From NCBI RefSeq assembly GCF_010015445.1, contig NC_053122.1:34303513-34367512 (forward strand): a stretch of 64,000 nt of DNA, given 5' to 3'. The notes under the pieces were generated by a model. The model was not told the DNA's origin. It did not search any database and worked only from the letters and a program-made list of their open reading frames with translations. Each line of letters starts with the position of its first letter. Within the stretch, counting starts at the first letter, position 1. The translations under genes were made by a program, and so were the position numbers. Shown here piece by piece: positions 1 through 14,109 of the stretch. Source of the stretch: Perca fluviatilis. Its lineage: Eukaryota; Chordata; Actinopteri; Perciformes; Percidae.

Positions 1-342
1 ATGTGAGCAGTGGCTGAGATTACTTGGGGACAAATATGTTGGGATGCTCCTCGGGGAGTGTGTTAGTTGCAGTAAACATGAGCAGATTAAACTCAAAGTG
101 ATGATGACCTAATTAAAAAACTGCAAACGTAACGGTGTTTTTCACAGCGCAGCCAATATGCAAAGCAAGCAAGCAAGCAGCAGCACACTACAAGTGGACT
201 GTAGCAATTTGTGTGATTTTATAATGTTAATGTTTATAAAGTAAAAAAACAAAAAAAAGAAAAAAATATCAGTCCAACCTAGTTGTTGAGCTAAGTCAAT
301 AGAAGATTTATCAAAATATCTTTTATGTTTTAAATAATGCTT

Positions 343-1480
343 TTAGAATTTTTTTTTGGTATTATACCAGAATTACAATTTCTGTCTGTCGGTCAGTAGG
401 TCCTAGCCTGGTCCTACCAGACTCTGGTACATTTCATTTGTACAGAGAGTCTGGCCACTCTCCATTGACAAGTTTTAACTTCCTTGAAGGAGGGTACTCT
501 GTGGAAGTTTAAAACTATTGGATCTGCCATAACCAATTGCTAACATTTGGTCGTGACGTATGTCATGAGCATGTGCAACAAGAGGGGAGACTGACAACTA
601 TCGGCTTAAATTTAGCATTAGCATTGCTAGCATTAGCCTTAGCCAACTCCTTCACCACTAACTGAGCGAGCTAGAAAATTTAACTTTTCCCGAACCCCGT
701 GGGGAGGAGGGCCACAACATCATGGCCACCAACACAACTCAGCAAAGATTGTTCTTGCTCGGGCTTTAACTTCTGGATATTCGGCAGTGTTGCCACAACG
801 GACCGAATGGCTTCGCTCGCATCTTTCTAGCACACGTCCTCAACGTCATAGCTCTCAGCCACTCCCTTGGTTTGCTGATTGGACCACAAAATATTTGGCC
901 GGAGAAAACCCAAGAACATACCGCGAACCCAGACGGAGTACTGAAGGGAAATGAAAATTGAGCGGAAGTATGTAGGAGGGCGGAGCCAGGCTAAGTAGGT
1001 CCAACACTTTGGTCCAGACTGAAATATCTCAACAACTCTTGGATGGATTGCCATGACATTTAGTACAGACATTCGTGGTCCCCAGAGAATTGATCCTGAT
1101 GACTGGTGATCTTCTAACTTCTCCTCGAACGCCACTATGACGTTCACGTTTGTGGTTTTAAGTGAAATGTCTCAGCAACTGTTGGAGGAATTGTTATAAA
1201 ATTTGGAACACAGATTCATATCCGCCTTGTTCTATCTTCGGCGATGCCTTAACTTTTCATTAAGCGCCATCATCAGGTCAACACGTCCATTGCTTTTCTA
1301 TTGCTTTTATTATTTTGGTTTATGACTGACTGTCCACATAACTATTGACAGTCCCATCAGCTCCAGCCGTACTTTTAGTTCATTGCTAATTAGCCAATTG
1401 CAAACATGCTGAACTAAGATGGTGAACATGGTAAACATTATATCTGCTAAACATCAGCATGGAAACATTGGGGTATGAAA
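343..1480 (+). repeat. Dispersed fish repeat, interrupted by a 590-bp insertion
   Basis: The outer parts (343-403 and 994-1480) join into one sequence resembling a common percomorph interspersed repeat. Two degenerate monomers begin with GAAATATCTCAACAAC (1020) and GAAATGTCTCAGCAAC (1164), each followed by CTGTTGGA- or CTCTTGGA-type sequence. A terminal part has GATGGTGAACATGGTAAACA near 1419. The superfamily is not clear to me. The insertion at 404-993 divides it. Confidence 0.65.
404..993. mobile_element. Non-autonomous DNA transposon with 9-bp TSD
   Basis: The termini are inverted, TAGCCTGG at 404 and CCAGGCTA ending at 993. They are flanked by the perfect 9-bp direct repeat AGTAGGTCC (395-403 and 994-1002). 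Removing the element and one TSD copy restores a continuous older repeat. No transposase is encoded in its 590 bp. A 9-bp TSD points to a Mutator-like or similar superfamily rather than hAT (8 bp), but the family is not established. Confidence 0.75.
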
Positions 1481-2092
1481 GGATTTTGTTGCACCAATAG
1501 CAATACCATTGCACTTTAATAATAAATTACTGTATACATTGTTGCTGTCGGGCAGAAATCTTGTATCTCCATATTTTGACCATTTCAATTTTTTTCATAA
1601 ATCATTGATACTGGTCACCCTTTACGTCTGTCTGGGGGTTTTACAAATATTTAACTGACTCATGTTAGCCTTTTTTCATTTCCTGAAAAGCAACAGTTTT
1701 GGACATACAAGGTTTTCACCCGACAGCGTCAACATCATGTATCGCTGTCAACCAACTAAGTTGCGAATCCAAAAGTAAAGACCTACTGTCCTTGGATTAG
1801 CTGACTTGCAGATTTTGCAGAGAGGCAGGCTTGAGGCCTCCGTTGCCAGGAATGATCAAATGTGTGTGTTCGTGAATCTCATCCATTTTAAAGATGCTGG
1901 ATGAGAACTTTCAAAGAGTCCGCTACACTGATATTATTAGTGAGATTTCCTGCAAGTCATCCTATTAAGAACAATACATTAAAAGATGTCAGCTAACATA
2001 AGCGCTTTAAACTGTCATGTGGCACGACCCTTGCAAACGTTCATATAAGCTGAGCACTTTGCTTCACAAAGTCAGGCCTTTTCTGTCCTTAA

Positions 2093-2807
2093 AGGGTAAC
2101 TACCGTTATTTTCAACCTGGACCCTATTTTCCTATGTTTTTGTGTCTAAGTGAATGATGGGAACAACAATCTTTGACATTGGTCCAGCATTAGGCAAGAT
2201 AGCCAGCGAAACAAGCTACAATGTAAGTTAATTGGTCAATTGTGCAGATTGTATTTACGTTCACAAAAGTGCTCATTTTGCAACTGACAGGCTCAGATTT
2301 ATATTTTAATTGTCTAACAACATCATGGAAAGGATTTCTAAGGAGGTCGACCTTTCTGTTAAAGAGTAAGATCCTTTTTTAAATATAAAACATCCGAAAT
2401 TGCCTTCACTAAAGCCAACAGTCATTTTAGCCTTGTAAAATACACTTCAATCAAAGTCGACAAACAAAATAAAACTATGAAAAGCCGTTTTGGGTCGTCT
2501 TTCCACTTTTCCAACCATCACAACTCTAGTTTTGGTTGAAATAAAGACAGTTTACCGATTTACATGCTCTATACACGCTAAAAGCTTGGTTTTTTTAAAT
2601 GGAGTCTGGTGGGTTTAGCGCTAGTGACCTCAGAGCTGTTTCTGGTTAAACAGGCCTTTTTAAAACCTCTTTAAGACCATTCTATCTCTGTAGGGATCCA
2701 TAATTTATAATGCTTAATACAAAGATTGTTCTTCCTATCAGTCACTTACATACAAAAACATAAGAAAATAGGGTCCAGCTTGAAAAAAAAAAAACAGTCG
2801 TTACCCT
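2093..2807. mobile_element. Fold-back MITE with long imperfect terminal inverted repeats
   Basis: The left end AGGGTAACTACCGTTATTTT is inverted at the right end as AAAACAGTCGTTACCCT. Similarity continues inward for over 80 bp (GGACCCTATTTTC near 2130 against its inverse near 2766-2778, and AACAATCTTTG against CAAAGATTGTT). The flanks are TTAA on the left and GTAA on the right, so the target may have been TTAA with one mutation. There is no coding capacity. Confidence 0.75.
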
Positions 2808-3452
2808 GTAATCTATAAAGCCAGCAGACAGGAAGCTCGGTTCACGACGCCCTTAATAATCTTAATGTTTCAGTGCTGGAGTGTGGTTATGTGTCTGGGG
2901 TTATCAGATAGCATGTGTCCTAGTATAGATGTTTCATTGAATTAGACAGGAGACCCCTGCAAAAAAACTCAGCCAGTCCCCATGTAATCTTTATAACAGG
3001 TATTTTGCCTTTAGATATGATATGCTCAAGGGCATTCATCACCCAGTAGTGTTTAAGTTTACTTTGCTGCAAACTCTGGGTATCCAACCTTCAGGGGACA
3101 CGATGAGCTTTGAAACACCAACACCGCTCCACTCCCACTGCCGACTAAGTATCGAAGCATTTTCTTTCATGTTCCCAGTCTTCCCCAATGCACTCCTTAT
3201 CTGCTGTACTTCTGCCCACAACACCAGCTTTGGCTTCAAGGTAGCGCTTGCTCATTATAACCCATTAGACTGCCAACTGTCTTCCTAAACTCTGCCCACA
3301 TTCAGGTGCCCCACAAAATGCCTGCCCAAAAAAGCTTTCATGGTTTTTAAGTGTTGTGGATGGAGTATATAAAAAGGTTTTTATAGCATTAATTTAGTTG
3401 TATTGCTCAAATTTGTTGAGGAAAAAATACAGGAAACCACAGCATCTTAAAA

Positions 3453-3900
3453 GGTGCAGTAGGTAAGCCTTATAAAACTAACTTTCTGTCATATTTGCTG
3501 AAACTGACCCTATGTTCCAGTAGAACTACAAGAAGCAGGTCATAACCACCTACAGCCTGTAGTGAGATTTGCAAAAATCCACAGCTCCCTGTTCAGATGC
3601 ACCAATCAGGGGCAGGGGGAGTGGGGGATGGGGGGGGATGTCTAACTGCGTGTCAATCACTGCTCATGCACACACATTCATTCTCCCTTGTGGGGGGAGG
3701 GGATTAGGAGACCACTTTGGGCTTTATCAGAAAGGGGGAAACGGAAAGGGGGAAAAGAAAAGTGAAACGTCAGTCCCACTGGCATCGTTTTCTTGCGCTT
3801 CTTTCGGATGGTTTTATTTTGAACATGATTTCTCCTGCTGGAGCTGCTCCCCCCGCGACCTGACACCGGATAAGCGGACGAAGATGGATGGATGGATGGA
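3453..3900 (+). repeat. Probable 5' part of an interspersed DNA element
   Basis: AAAGGTGCAGTAGGTAAG at about 3451-3468 resembles the terminus of a common fish MITE, and the following sequence (CCCTATGTTC, CACCTACAGCCTGTAGTGAG) fits its body. The matching inverted terminus was not found downstream, so the copy is truncated or rearranged. The right limit is approximate. Confidence 0.4.
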
Positions 3901-4153
3901 TTGTTCATAATGTGTAGGCCAACTACTTTTTGTTATTTGAGTAGTTCATCTTTCACCGGGCCGCTGAAACGCTGCCTGGAGTTTCATTTCCCCCTATTTT
4001 TATTTGATGAAATATCAAAACCTGCCCATCCACTACATTTATTTAGAAATAGCCTTGTGTCACTGCTGTTTGTGATTGTTTTTTTTTCTCTTCTAAATTA
4101 CATAGGCCTACTTGTTCCACACATTCATTTTTGTCTAAAGAGAAAGCAAAAGA

Positions 4154-4271
<118 letters not shown>

Positions 4272-7200
4272 TCAGCTGCTTGATAGGCGATAGCGGAGGT
4301 AAACGTCTGAGCCAATACAGTTTGAAAGGGCAATGGCCAATAGGGAAACACCAACAATGACGTCGTCACACTCATTCCGACCAATGGTGGAACTTCATCA
4401 CTCAGTGACAGAGGGACGCAGTTTTGAGGTAGTAGGGCTGGTCCGACGATCCAGCCGAAAAGGAACCAACCAACTAGTGGTCTTGGAATATTTAGTCGCG
4501 TTGTGAGTTTGACTTCCATTATCTGAAACAGATAAAATAGGTGATTATATAAAAGCTTTCTTTTCTCTTAACTCCCTTATTAAAGCGTTATTGTAACTCT
4601 ATATTATCAGAGAATATATTTTACTTAAGGGGGTAAGAGCAGGGTTCTTCTGCTTTAGGGGATGAGGTACTCACAAGTAAGCAAAAACTCTAATCCTACA
4701 GTTTCACAGCTTAAATAATAAGAGTCCCATCTGAAGGAACCTTCTACTTTGAGCTACTACCACCGGTCTCTGAACAAAGAACGTCGCTTGTTCGGCTCAT
4801 GATCTTTAATGCAGATCGTATCGCGGATGATTAGAACTTCTACTTTCTCTCTTGTGCAAACATGCTTAGCAGGCTCTGTATAGGACTTTGCCATAGGCTG
4901 CAATCAACACTATGCCTGCAGAGCATGCACAGTTTAAGAAGAAATTATCAGATCAAGTCATCAAACCATAAAGAATCCACCTGTCCTTGAGGTTGTAACA
5001 ATTTGCATTAAATCCACTCGACCTTGTGGAAGAGATGTTCATTTTAAAGATAATCTTGTGAATGATTCAGATTAAGGCCAATGTGTAGGCCTAGAGACTT
5101 GGATTGAAAATGCACAGCAAACTATGTATGGACAGTTCACTTTGTGATCTTAGGGGTCCACTGAGGCACATGGAGAGTTGGATTGGAGTTGCAGTTTGTT
5201 CTTCAATGTCTGTCGGGTCTATGCCAGTATTTGGGGAGAGAAATGCTTTGAAATAATGGATACATTTCGAAATTTTCATCATCCGTTTATCCAAGAGAAA
5301 AAGAAGGCATTTTTGTTGCCAGCCAATTTGCTGCATTCTGAATTTGCATCTAATAAACTAAAAGGATTGGCATTCTTTGTTAAATTTCTGCCAGTGTTCA
5401 CTCGTAGCCTGGAAACTGTAAAGTTTTAAAATCTACCTGAATATTTTATGTAAACCTGTGGCTGGTGTGAGTAACTTCGAGTAGCACCGGTGTGCGTTTC
5501 TCTGGTTAGACATTTGGACAGTCTGTTCTTGGCTGCCGCTGTTTGTATCTTGTGGCTAAGCGATGACACAATCTGGATGTCAGACCTTGGTGTAGGTGTA
5601 GCTGACTAGTAACTCAAGCCTGATAATCCAGTGCTGTGCTCGGAGGGAAAGTCAGCTAAACTTTCTGAGAGCTTGCCTACGGGTCCTCACCGGAGAAAGC
5701 GAGGTGAGAAACGGCAGTCTCACATAGCCTCGAAATAGAGCGTTTTGTTTCAGATAACAGAGTTGGAACAGGAGAGGTGAAGAATTAGATAACAGTTAAA
5801 GAGAAAACGGAGCGAGAGACCAGGGAGGCAGGCAAGGCATGCATGCAAGTGTGTAACTGACTTGTGGCCGGATTAGGCCTGCTTGTTATGGATAAGGAAA
5901 GGCATAGGATCAGTAGTGGGGAGAGATGAGGAAAAACTGCAAAGCATGCCACGTTAGATGGGTACAGTAAGAGATCTGCAAAGGATCAGTCAGGAGTAAG
6001 AGAGAGAGGGAGGGAGCCTTATGGCAGTGAGGGAGAAGCCAAAAGAGCTTAGTTAAGGAGCTTAGTTGGGGTAGGTTAGCTCTGAAGATGGGCTGTATCA
6101 AGAAAGAACGGAAAGCGGGCCAGTGACCAGCGTTAAAGCCATCTACTGTAACATTAGCATCCCTCCCTCCATCCCTCTCTGTCCCCCTTTGCTGCGTGTC
6201 ATTCATTCCCCACTTCTAGGCATTTTCCAGGTAGACTCCGTGCTCGTCCAATCTCACACCGCACTGCCCATTGATTGGCTCTGGAGCGTGGTCAATGTGT
6301 GACAGTGCAAGGGTGCGTTTAACAGAAGATACAAAAGTCACACACAGCACTTTTGGGGGGAAAAAAGCGCCTCTATTTTTTTTTCCTCCACTTGAAATGA
6401 TAGGATTGATAAGTAAACATGAAAACGTGCATGCCGTTTTGATGTTTACCAGAGGAGGGGGGCGAAGGGGTATGAGGACATTCAGTTCATGGGTGTAAAC
6501 AAAAACTGGAGACACTGCATTCAGCACAGAACACACTCCTCCTTCAAGAGTGTCTACATTTAAGAAACCAAGCAACAATGGAAAGCAATGCCCTCATTTA
6601 CCTAAAACGGTGTAACACTTCCTATATATAGTTGGCGATCAAATTCATGCTGTGCTAGAGAGTTAAGACACACCTCAGACCAAAAGGACATTACTAGTAC
6701 ACAAAAATACTCGACATTTGTCCTCTCCTTGCATACTCAGACCTCCTTTTGGCTACAGGAGACAAACCTCCCAACTAAATCTTTGGGGCAGAAGCAACAA
6801 AAGTCTGTGGAAACCCATTACAACACTTAATTAATTTAGTGAAGGGAGACACATAATGGGATGGTAATGTGTGAACACAAAGAACAGAAAGGCTTTTGCT
6901 CCTCGACAAATCTTTGGAGTGGCTGCTAAAAAGACTTTTTGTGCAATATGGATCTATAACAATTGCATAAGGAGAGGGAGAGGCAAAAAAATGAGACAAG
7001 GCAAATTGCCCTCTGGCAGATTCATGAAGGTGACTTGAAGGAGCTGCTCCATTTTAGCACAAATTTCCTCCTCCTCTTCCTCCTCCACCTCCAGCCCCTA
7101 CCGGCCTAACACATGATAGTTAGCAAAGAGACGTTTGCTTTAAAGTGCTGCTCACACCGATGGTCTCTGCAGTGCTCCTACAGCCACTAAAAGCCTGTTT

Positions 7201-7352
7201 TCTTAGCAGAGGGATGGTGTCACTTTCATGCCAACAAGAGGGCCTGCCTAATCCTCCTTTGCCATACTGAGTTTGGAAAGGATCATTGCTTGATTGTTTT
7301 AGAGGGGCTGCCCCTTCTCCCCACGACCACCCCACCCTCCAACCCCGCTCAG

Positions 7353-7383
7353 GGCAGCAGTGGCGCCAGCTCGGTGCAAAATG
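7353..7383 (+). other. Possible plus-strand micro-exon (splice-signal pair)
   Basis: A pyrimidine-rich tract ending CCCCGCTCAG (acceptor at 7351-7352) precedes 31 nt, followed by G|GTAAGT at 7384. Read from the first base the segment gives GSSGASSVQN with one base over. It is antisense to kcnn2 and no neighbouring exon was recognised, so it may be coincidence. Confidence 0.12.
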
Positions 7384-7868
7384 GTAAGTTGGTTGTTGGT
7401 TGTTTTTTTTTTTTTCCACGGCTAGAGAACGAGGACTCACATGGTATCCCTATGAAGCAGCATAGTGGGGAAATAGAAAGTACAACAAAACATTATACAA
7501 ACACACGCACACACACCTGCATGTGCATGCTTGCACCCATCCGTAATAACACACAAATCCAGCCATCTGAACACACGTTATTCTGAAACGGAAACCAAAG
7601 GCCTAACGGCATGCACTGCTCATGGGAAGTGTGTGTGAGAAAACGTGTTTAAGAAGACTCTGACAGAGACTCTGTGCTTCTCATCTAGCCATCAATTGAA
7701 GTACAGATTTCCAAATTGACCCCAGTATTGTGCAGGATTAGGGATGTGCAGTGTCAGATATTTCATTCTCGTAGTTTTTTTACTGTCTTAGATAATGAGA
7801 TACTAAAGACCCAATCATTACAACAATCTCAATGTTTAGCAAAAGGCTTTCATTATTAAATGTAAAGC

Positions 7869-8256
7869 AGTAGTTCAACATTTTGGTATGTTTTTTCCCT
7901 CATGCCTGTACCGTAGCTAAACGCTAGCTAGAGCCAGCAAGCGATTATCGTAGCTTAGCATAAAGACTGGAAACAAGCAAGCTCTGTCCAAATGTAACAA
8001 AATCCTCCAAAACTCACCAAATAAAACTTTATAACTTTGTTTAATCCATCCAAAAAATGTACCAGACTATTTCTGGGCTGGGACCAGTAACTTCCTGGAG
8101 TTTCCGCTGGTTTTCCGTCTTTGTGCTAAGCTAGGCTAACCGGCTGATGGTTCCTGCGACACGTTTACCATACAAACACAAGAGTGGTATTGATCTTCTT
8201 GTGTTACTTTGGGTAAGAAAGCTAATTATCAAAACTACTGTTTATCTTTAAGGCTG
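7869..8256. mobile_element. Common fish MITE copy, degenerate
   Basis: The left end AGTAGTTCAACATTTTGG and the right end CAAAACTACTGTTTATCTTT are weakly inverted. The interior contains CTTAGCATAAAGACTGGAAA, CCAGACTATTTCTGGGC and GCTAAGCTAGGCTAACCGGC, which I recognise as the core of an abundant percomorph fold-back element. No clear TSD remains. Related fragments lie near 31055-31146 and 57360-57445. Confidence 0.6.
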
Positions 8257-9448
8257 GGAATAAGAACGAGAAAAAGTGAATGAGTGAGTAGCAGTAGCCG
8301 TGAAATTCCCAAAACATGACTTATAGTAACCTGCTGAGCTGGACTGTATAGAGACATTACTAATACTATATAAACTGAAAAGTGTGTTGTTCTGAACACG
8401 TGCCAACATTTAGTTGAGGTGATGCCAGTTACACATTACGGTGTTCCAGAGGAGCTGGTGTCAAAGGTCAACTGCTTTTTTTTCCCCAATGCTGATTTCC
8501 TCTGTGAGGTTTAAACCCACCAACCGACAGCTGGAGGTGCTGAGGGTCCGAGAGGATCCAGGGTGGGGCGTGCGAGGAGGGGTGGTTAGTGACAGGTGTT
8601 AACAGGTGTAGTTGGGGGGGGGGTAGTTTAGAGAGGTAGAGGAAAGGAGGGGAGGTACTTAGTAAAAGCAGGCGAGGTGAGCTGCAGGAGAACACCGAGC
8701 ATCTGTCTGAAAGCCTTCGTCTGAGTTGATGCTTGACTTTTACGCTGTACAGCATCTTATTGGGTCTGACAAGAAGCACTGCTGCTATAGATCTTCCACT
8801 CTCCACCCACCCTACTCAAGTCCCCCTTCCACTCAAGCTACGCACGAATGACTTTGAAACATCAAAGCTGGCATTAACGTCTCATTTCCCTATGCAAATG
8901 GTAAACGAGGAAGGAAAATAAAAAAAGCTTTTCACTTCTCCCTGCCTCTTTCATTTTCAGTGAGAAACGTTGTTGCCCCCTTGAGACAAAGCCCAATGCG
9001 CAGTTTTGGGGAGAAAACGGGTTAGGGGATCCTGGGGGCTGCTCTGCATTACCAAAACAAACCATTCAGCAAACAAACAATTAGACACTCATGAATTATG
9101 GACAAGCCATCTAAAATAGCAATAAAAACAAGGAGTGGGGAGTCGTGGAGCTTATGTCAGGGTGTTTTTAAAACAGTAGTGGAGTAGTACTGTATGTAGT
9201 TGCATGGCTTTCTGTACACAGGTACAGTATTTATAGGTAACCTATCCTGATGATTCCACTCAATGATTTGGACCAGTGACAGAGCGATTGAAAACAAAGG
9301 CAACACTAAGAAGCCTGGGACAAAACAGAGACGAGAGCGAAGGAAGAAAGGCGTCTAGTAATCCACACAACGCGTGAAGGTGCATCAGCCATTTTGTTTT
9401 TTTCAATCTGTCCCCCAGCAACATCCATTATTCACAACCGTGTGTTTA

Positions 9449-10826
<1,378 letters not shown>

Positions 10827-10922
10827 CTGGATTTCCCTGGCATGGTACATTATTATAAGACCAAGCAATATAACAGTGGAAAGGCTGATAAGGCATTTCA
10901 GTGCAAATGAGTATGAAGATTC
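10827..10922 (-). CDS. kcnn2: SK2 channel, coding exon 3 (S2)
   Basis: This 96-bp exon (32 codons, predicted residues 593-624) reads [14 protein letters not shown]...YHAREIQ and covers the second transmembrane segment. The acceptor is CTCTCACCATAG|GAA (AG at 10924-10923) and the donor is CAG|GTGAGT (GT at 10826-10825), both phase 0. The length and the [10 protein letters not shown] and YHAREIQ motifs match the corresponding exon of vertebrate SK channels. The first residues (KESSYSF) differ from mammalian SK2 (KASLYSL), as expected for the variable S1-S2 loop. A 57-bp (ATC)n microsatellite starts about 70 bp downstream of the donor in the intron. Confidence 0.96.
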
Positions 10923-11306
10923 CTATGGTGAGAGAAAAAGACAGGAAAGACATATCAGAAATAGCCATGTTAATTGAACACAATTAACACATACACAATC
11001 ACATCATAGGGCAATAACAAGATGACGTGTTCCTTGTGTTCATTGTATATTTATAATAGATTGCAATATTAACTTATCACTATAAAACCAATGATTTCTG
11101 AGTTGTGCGTCACTGCTTAGCAACAAGGTGAAATGAGGTAGTGGAGCAAAATAGATTCAAGTGAAAGCTGAGTGTATTTACTGTTACTCAGAATTTCAAA
11201 TCTGGAAGGGTTTAGTTACATTGAAAACAAATGCTTCTAATGTTGGCTTAGATGAGTAGCATTAAATATCCAATATATAAACACATGCATACACATAAGT
11301 ATACAG

Positions 11307-11307
<1 letters not shown>

Positions 11308-11358
<51 letters not shown>
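11308..11358. repeat. (CA)n microsatellite
   Basis: A 51-bp dinucleotide tract in intron 2, followed by imperfect CAAG and CACA repeats to about 11400. Confidence 0.97.
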
Positions 11359-11361
<3 letters not shown>

Positions 11362-11683
11362 AGCAAGCAAGCATGCGCACACATGCAAGCACGCACACAC
11401 AGTACTTATTAGCGTAAGCGTCTAACTGAGAGCAGATAATGGCGTTTCACACACAAACAGCGCAGTCAGGATGTTGCTAAACAATGCAGCTGCAGGTGCA
11501 GCCTGATATTAACTATGGATGCTGTTCCCCACCATCTAAACTACCAATTAATCAAAGCCCAGCACTTACAGGGGGACTTTCCATTTAATGGTAGGTGCAG
11601 AAAAGGCAAGGATAGCATTAGCAGGGGGGCCACCACAGTGAGTGTTGCTGGTGATAAATAGGCCAGCTGGATGATAGCGCTGC

Positions 11684-11715
11684 AGTGTGTGTGTGCTGTG
11701 TGTGTGTCTGTGTGT

Positions 11716-11750
<35 letters not shown>
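11684..11750. repeat. (TG)n microsatellite, interrupted
   Basis: TG repeats in intron 2 with CTG interruptions in the left half, then a pure run. Confidence 0.95.
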
Positions 11751-11753
<3 letters not shown>

Positions 11754-13635
11754 ATTGGGGCAATAGATCTAGGAAATGAGAACCTGTACTACTCAAGTCA
11801 CCCCCTTTATGTTGGTAAAATGCCATTTGATAAATCAATTTAACATCCATGGTGTAAAAATGCCACTCGGCGTCAGTCTAATGATCGTTGGGTTGATATT
11901 ACAACAACGGGAAGAACGACAGAAGTGGAAAAATATCGTTCATAATCGTGCGATGACAGTGAGAGATGCCCAATATTAGTCTGTCCTTTGGTGGTCCATA
12001 TTACAAAATGTATTTTTAGCTATCAACTAGATTGCTTTGCCCCTTGGGTCGACGAGAAGTTCTCAAGATATTTTAATGTCTGAAATTGTTTTGAAAAGTC
12101 CCTGGTGAAATAACATTGAGTAAACCAATTAATCCACCTGCCAGAGGTTCAAGGATTTTTCAGTCCCAGTGCTCGCTGCCTCTTAACGTGTTTCCCTCCT
12201 TCAGGGCTCAGAAAACCTTGGCTGAGCCTCAAGTGTCTGCTGTGTAATGTGACATGAGATGGAAAATGGACCATCCGCAGCACATGCTACCTGTCGGATG
12301 TGGGTGGGGGTGCTGCTGTGCCACTCAGAGATGGAAGTTACTTCCATTTCAGCTGAGGTCAGCTTGATGAATAGGCTGAATTCCACTCAGTAACAGTTAC
12401 AGTCAACCTATTGACTTTTTAAAACCCCATCAATCATCCTATAGATTATCACGGCGACTTACTATATATCACACACACACAAAAACACATTTAAAAACTC
12501 AAATAGAGCTGACAACAAAAATCGATCACTCATATCAGTGGTTTCGTATGTTTCAGCCTATTAACTACAAATGTACTCAATGCTGATGATTTTTCAAAGT
12601 ATACCAAAAGTTTTTCTATGCAAAACATTTAAGATTTGAAAATTTCTGACAATACAGATCATGAATTAATCTCAAATTTTGGATTACAAATAATCCTTGG
12701 AAGAGGAGAAGATACAAAGTTGGCAACTAGCTGGTGAAAAGTCAAAGTTAGCAACTATAGCTTTTGAATATAGGCGAGAGTAACACAACCCACAAAAATG
12801 TCTAACATGTTGGTAAAAACCAAAACCGAGCTACAAGAGTAAATATTGGACTTCCATTAGTTAGGTAGCCAGACGCATGACTTGAAATTAATGCTTGTTG
12901 TTCTGTGGCCTAAAATATACTGCAATGTCAGCTCCCAAGTAAACATCCTTGTTAATATTCTTGAAAAGCTGCTCTCAGTGCAATAAGTGCATGCTATTCT
13001 TCCCAAAAATACCCTGACACAGCAAAAGTGATTGGCTGATCTAGAGTTCCACATGTTCCTAATGTGTGCTGTGTCATCTCCACTCTGATCTGCTAAAAGT
13101 AAATGATGCCGTTGGGCATTTGGAACATCATTTCTATCTTTCACTCCTATTGACCTTATTCTTCATCTGTACTCGTCTTCATCTTTCTCGCTCTGCCTAA
13201 ATCTGTATCTCTCTTCATCCCCTTTCCTCCGCTATCCCCCTCTCCACCTACCTCTCCTGCTGTGAGCTAGTGATTTTTGGATGCTGGCTTCACAGAGAAT
13301 GACAGACAGCCACAATGGCACCAGTAGTGGAACCAATCCTTTGGCTAAACACCAATCTGATGCAAATAATGAAAAAGTGCATATTTAAAAAAGATCTGAA
13401 TTGAGATGGTATCCAATCGATAGACGGTTAGTCATAGTGTAGATCACGTGACGCTCATTTTGATTTATGCAATATTCCCATCACCTTTGTTAGATGATGT
13501 ATGTCAGTGGCTGTGCTAATAATCACTCTTCATAAATATGACAGCTGCCAACCCCACACAAAATCAAAAATTAACAATAGCAGTGACAACACACAAAGCT
13601 CCCACTCATGCATCACACACACATGCACAGCCTAC

Positions 13636-14109
13636 CTTAGTGTAAACCCCCCATGACAGTTCCGTCTCTGTCACCATGACAACAATCCCAAACATCCCGA
13701 AGATGAGTGCGTAGTCGCTGAGCCGCTTCCGCTTCTCAAACAGCGCCCGCCGGTGGCCGAGCCTGTAGCCGATGTCCCTGTTCTTCTTCTGCGGCGCCCT
13801 GCCTCCGCTATGCCCGCTGCCCTCCCTGACCAAGCTCTCATTGGACGCCTTGCTGGGGTCTTCGCCGCCGTTGCCCTTCGACACCACCACCTCCAGGCCA
13901 GAGCTGTGCAGCGTCTGCAGGGGCTGCGTCTCTGAGTCGAGCTCTGCGAGGTTGCGGCGCGACGAGGACGCCAGGCTGCCCACTAGTGGTCTCACCACTC
14001 CGCCATTGTACTTGCAGGTGTTCATGGCTATCTGAGGGAGTCGGCCACTGCTCTCGGAGAGGGAGGGCTTGGATCCAGCATGGCTCAGCTTCTTCTGCTC
14101 AGTAGTGGC
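13636..14109 (-). CDS. kcnn2: SK2 channel, coding exon 2 (conserved N-terminus and S1)
   Basis: The exon encodes 158 residues (predicted 435-592). The acceptor is TTCCTGTTCACAG|GCC (AG at 14111-14110) and the donor is AAG|GTAGGC (GT at 13635-13634); both ends are phase 0. It starts ATTEQKKL and runs through [12 protein letters not shown], equivalent to the start region of the short SK2 isoform (MSSCRYNGG in mammals). It continues through [15 protein letters not shown] and VVVSK, which are closer to SK2 than SK3. Next come the SK-family signature [18 protein letters not shown] and S1 at about residues 564-587 ([12 protein letters not shown]...ETELSW). Mammalian SK2 has Ile where this protein has Thr in MVTETELSW. 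The product is a subunit of a tetrameric, calmodulin-gated plasma-membrane K+ channel that drives afterhyperpolarisation. Confidence 0.97.
14023..14025 (-). other. kcnn2: Putative internal start codon of the short SK2 isoform
   Basis: An in-frame ATG within exon 2 begins MNTCKYNGG, aligning with the initiator of the mammalian short isoform (MSSCRYNGG). The context GCCATGA has purine G at -3. A transcript starting in intron 1 or inside exon 2 upstream of this ATG would give a channel without the Gln/Pro-rich N-terminus. The 28 codons upstream in the exon are open and splice in phase with exon 1, so the same exon can serve both forms. Use of the start in this species is inferred from homology. 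Confidence 0.5.

Larger units (their letters stand above)
10923..13635 (-). other. kcnn2: kcnn2 intron 2 (2,713 bp)
   Basis: The intron runs from donor GTAGGC (13635) to acceptor CACCATAG (10923). It carries a (CA)n tract at 11308-11358 followed by imperfect CAAG/CACA repeats, and a (TG)n tract at about 11684-11750. Nothing else recognisable was found. Confidence 0.95.
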
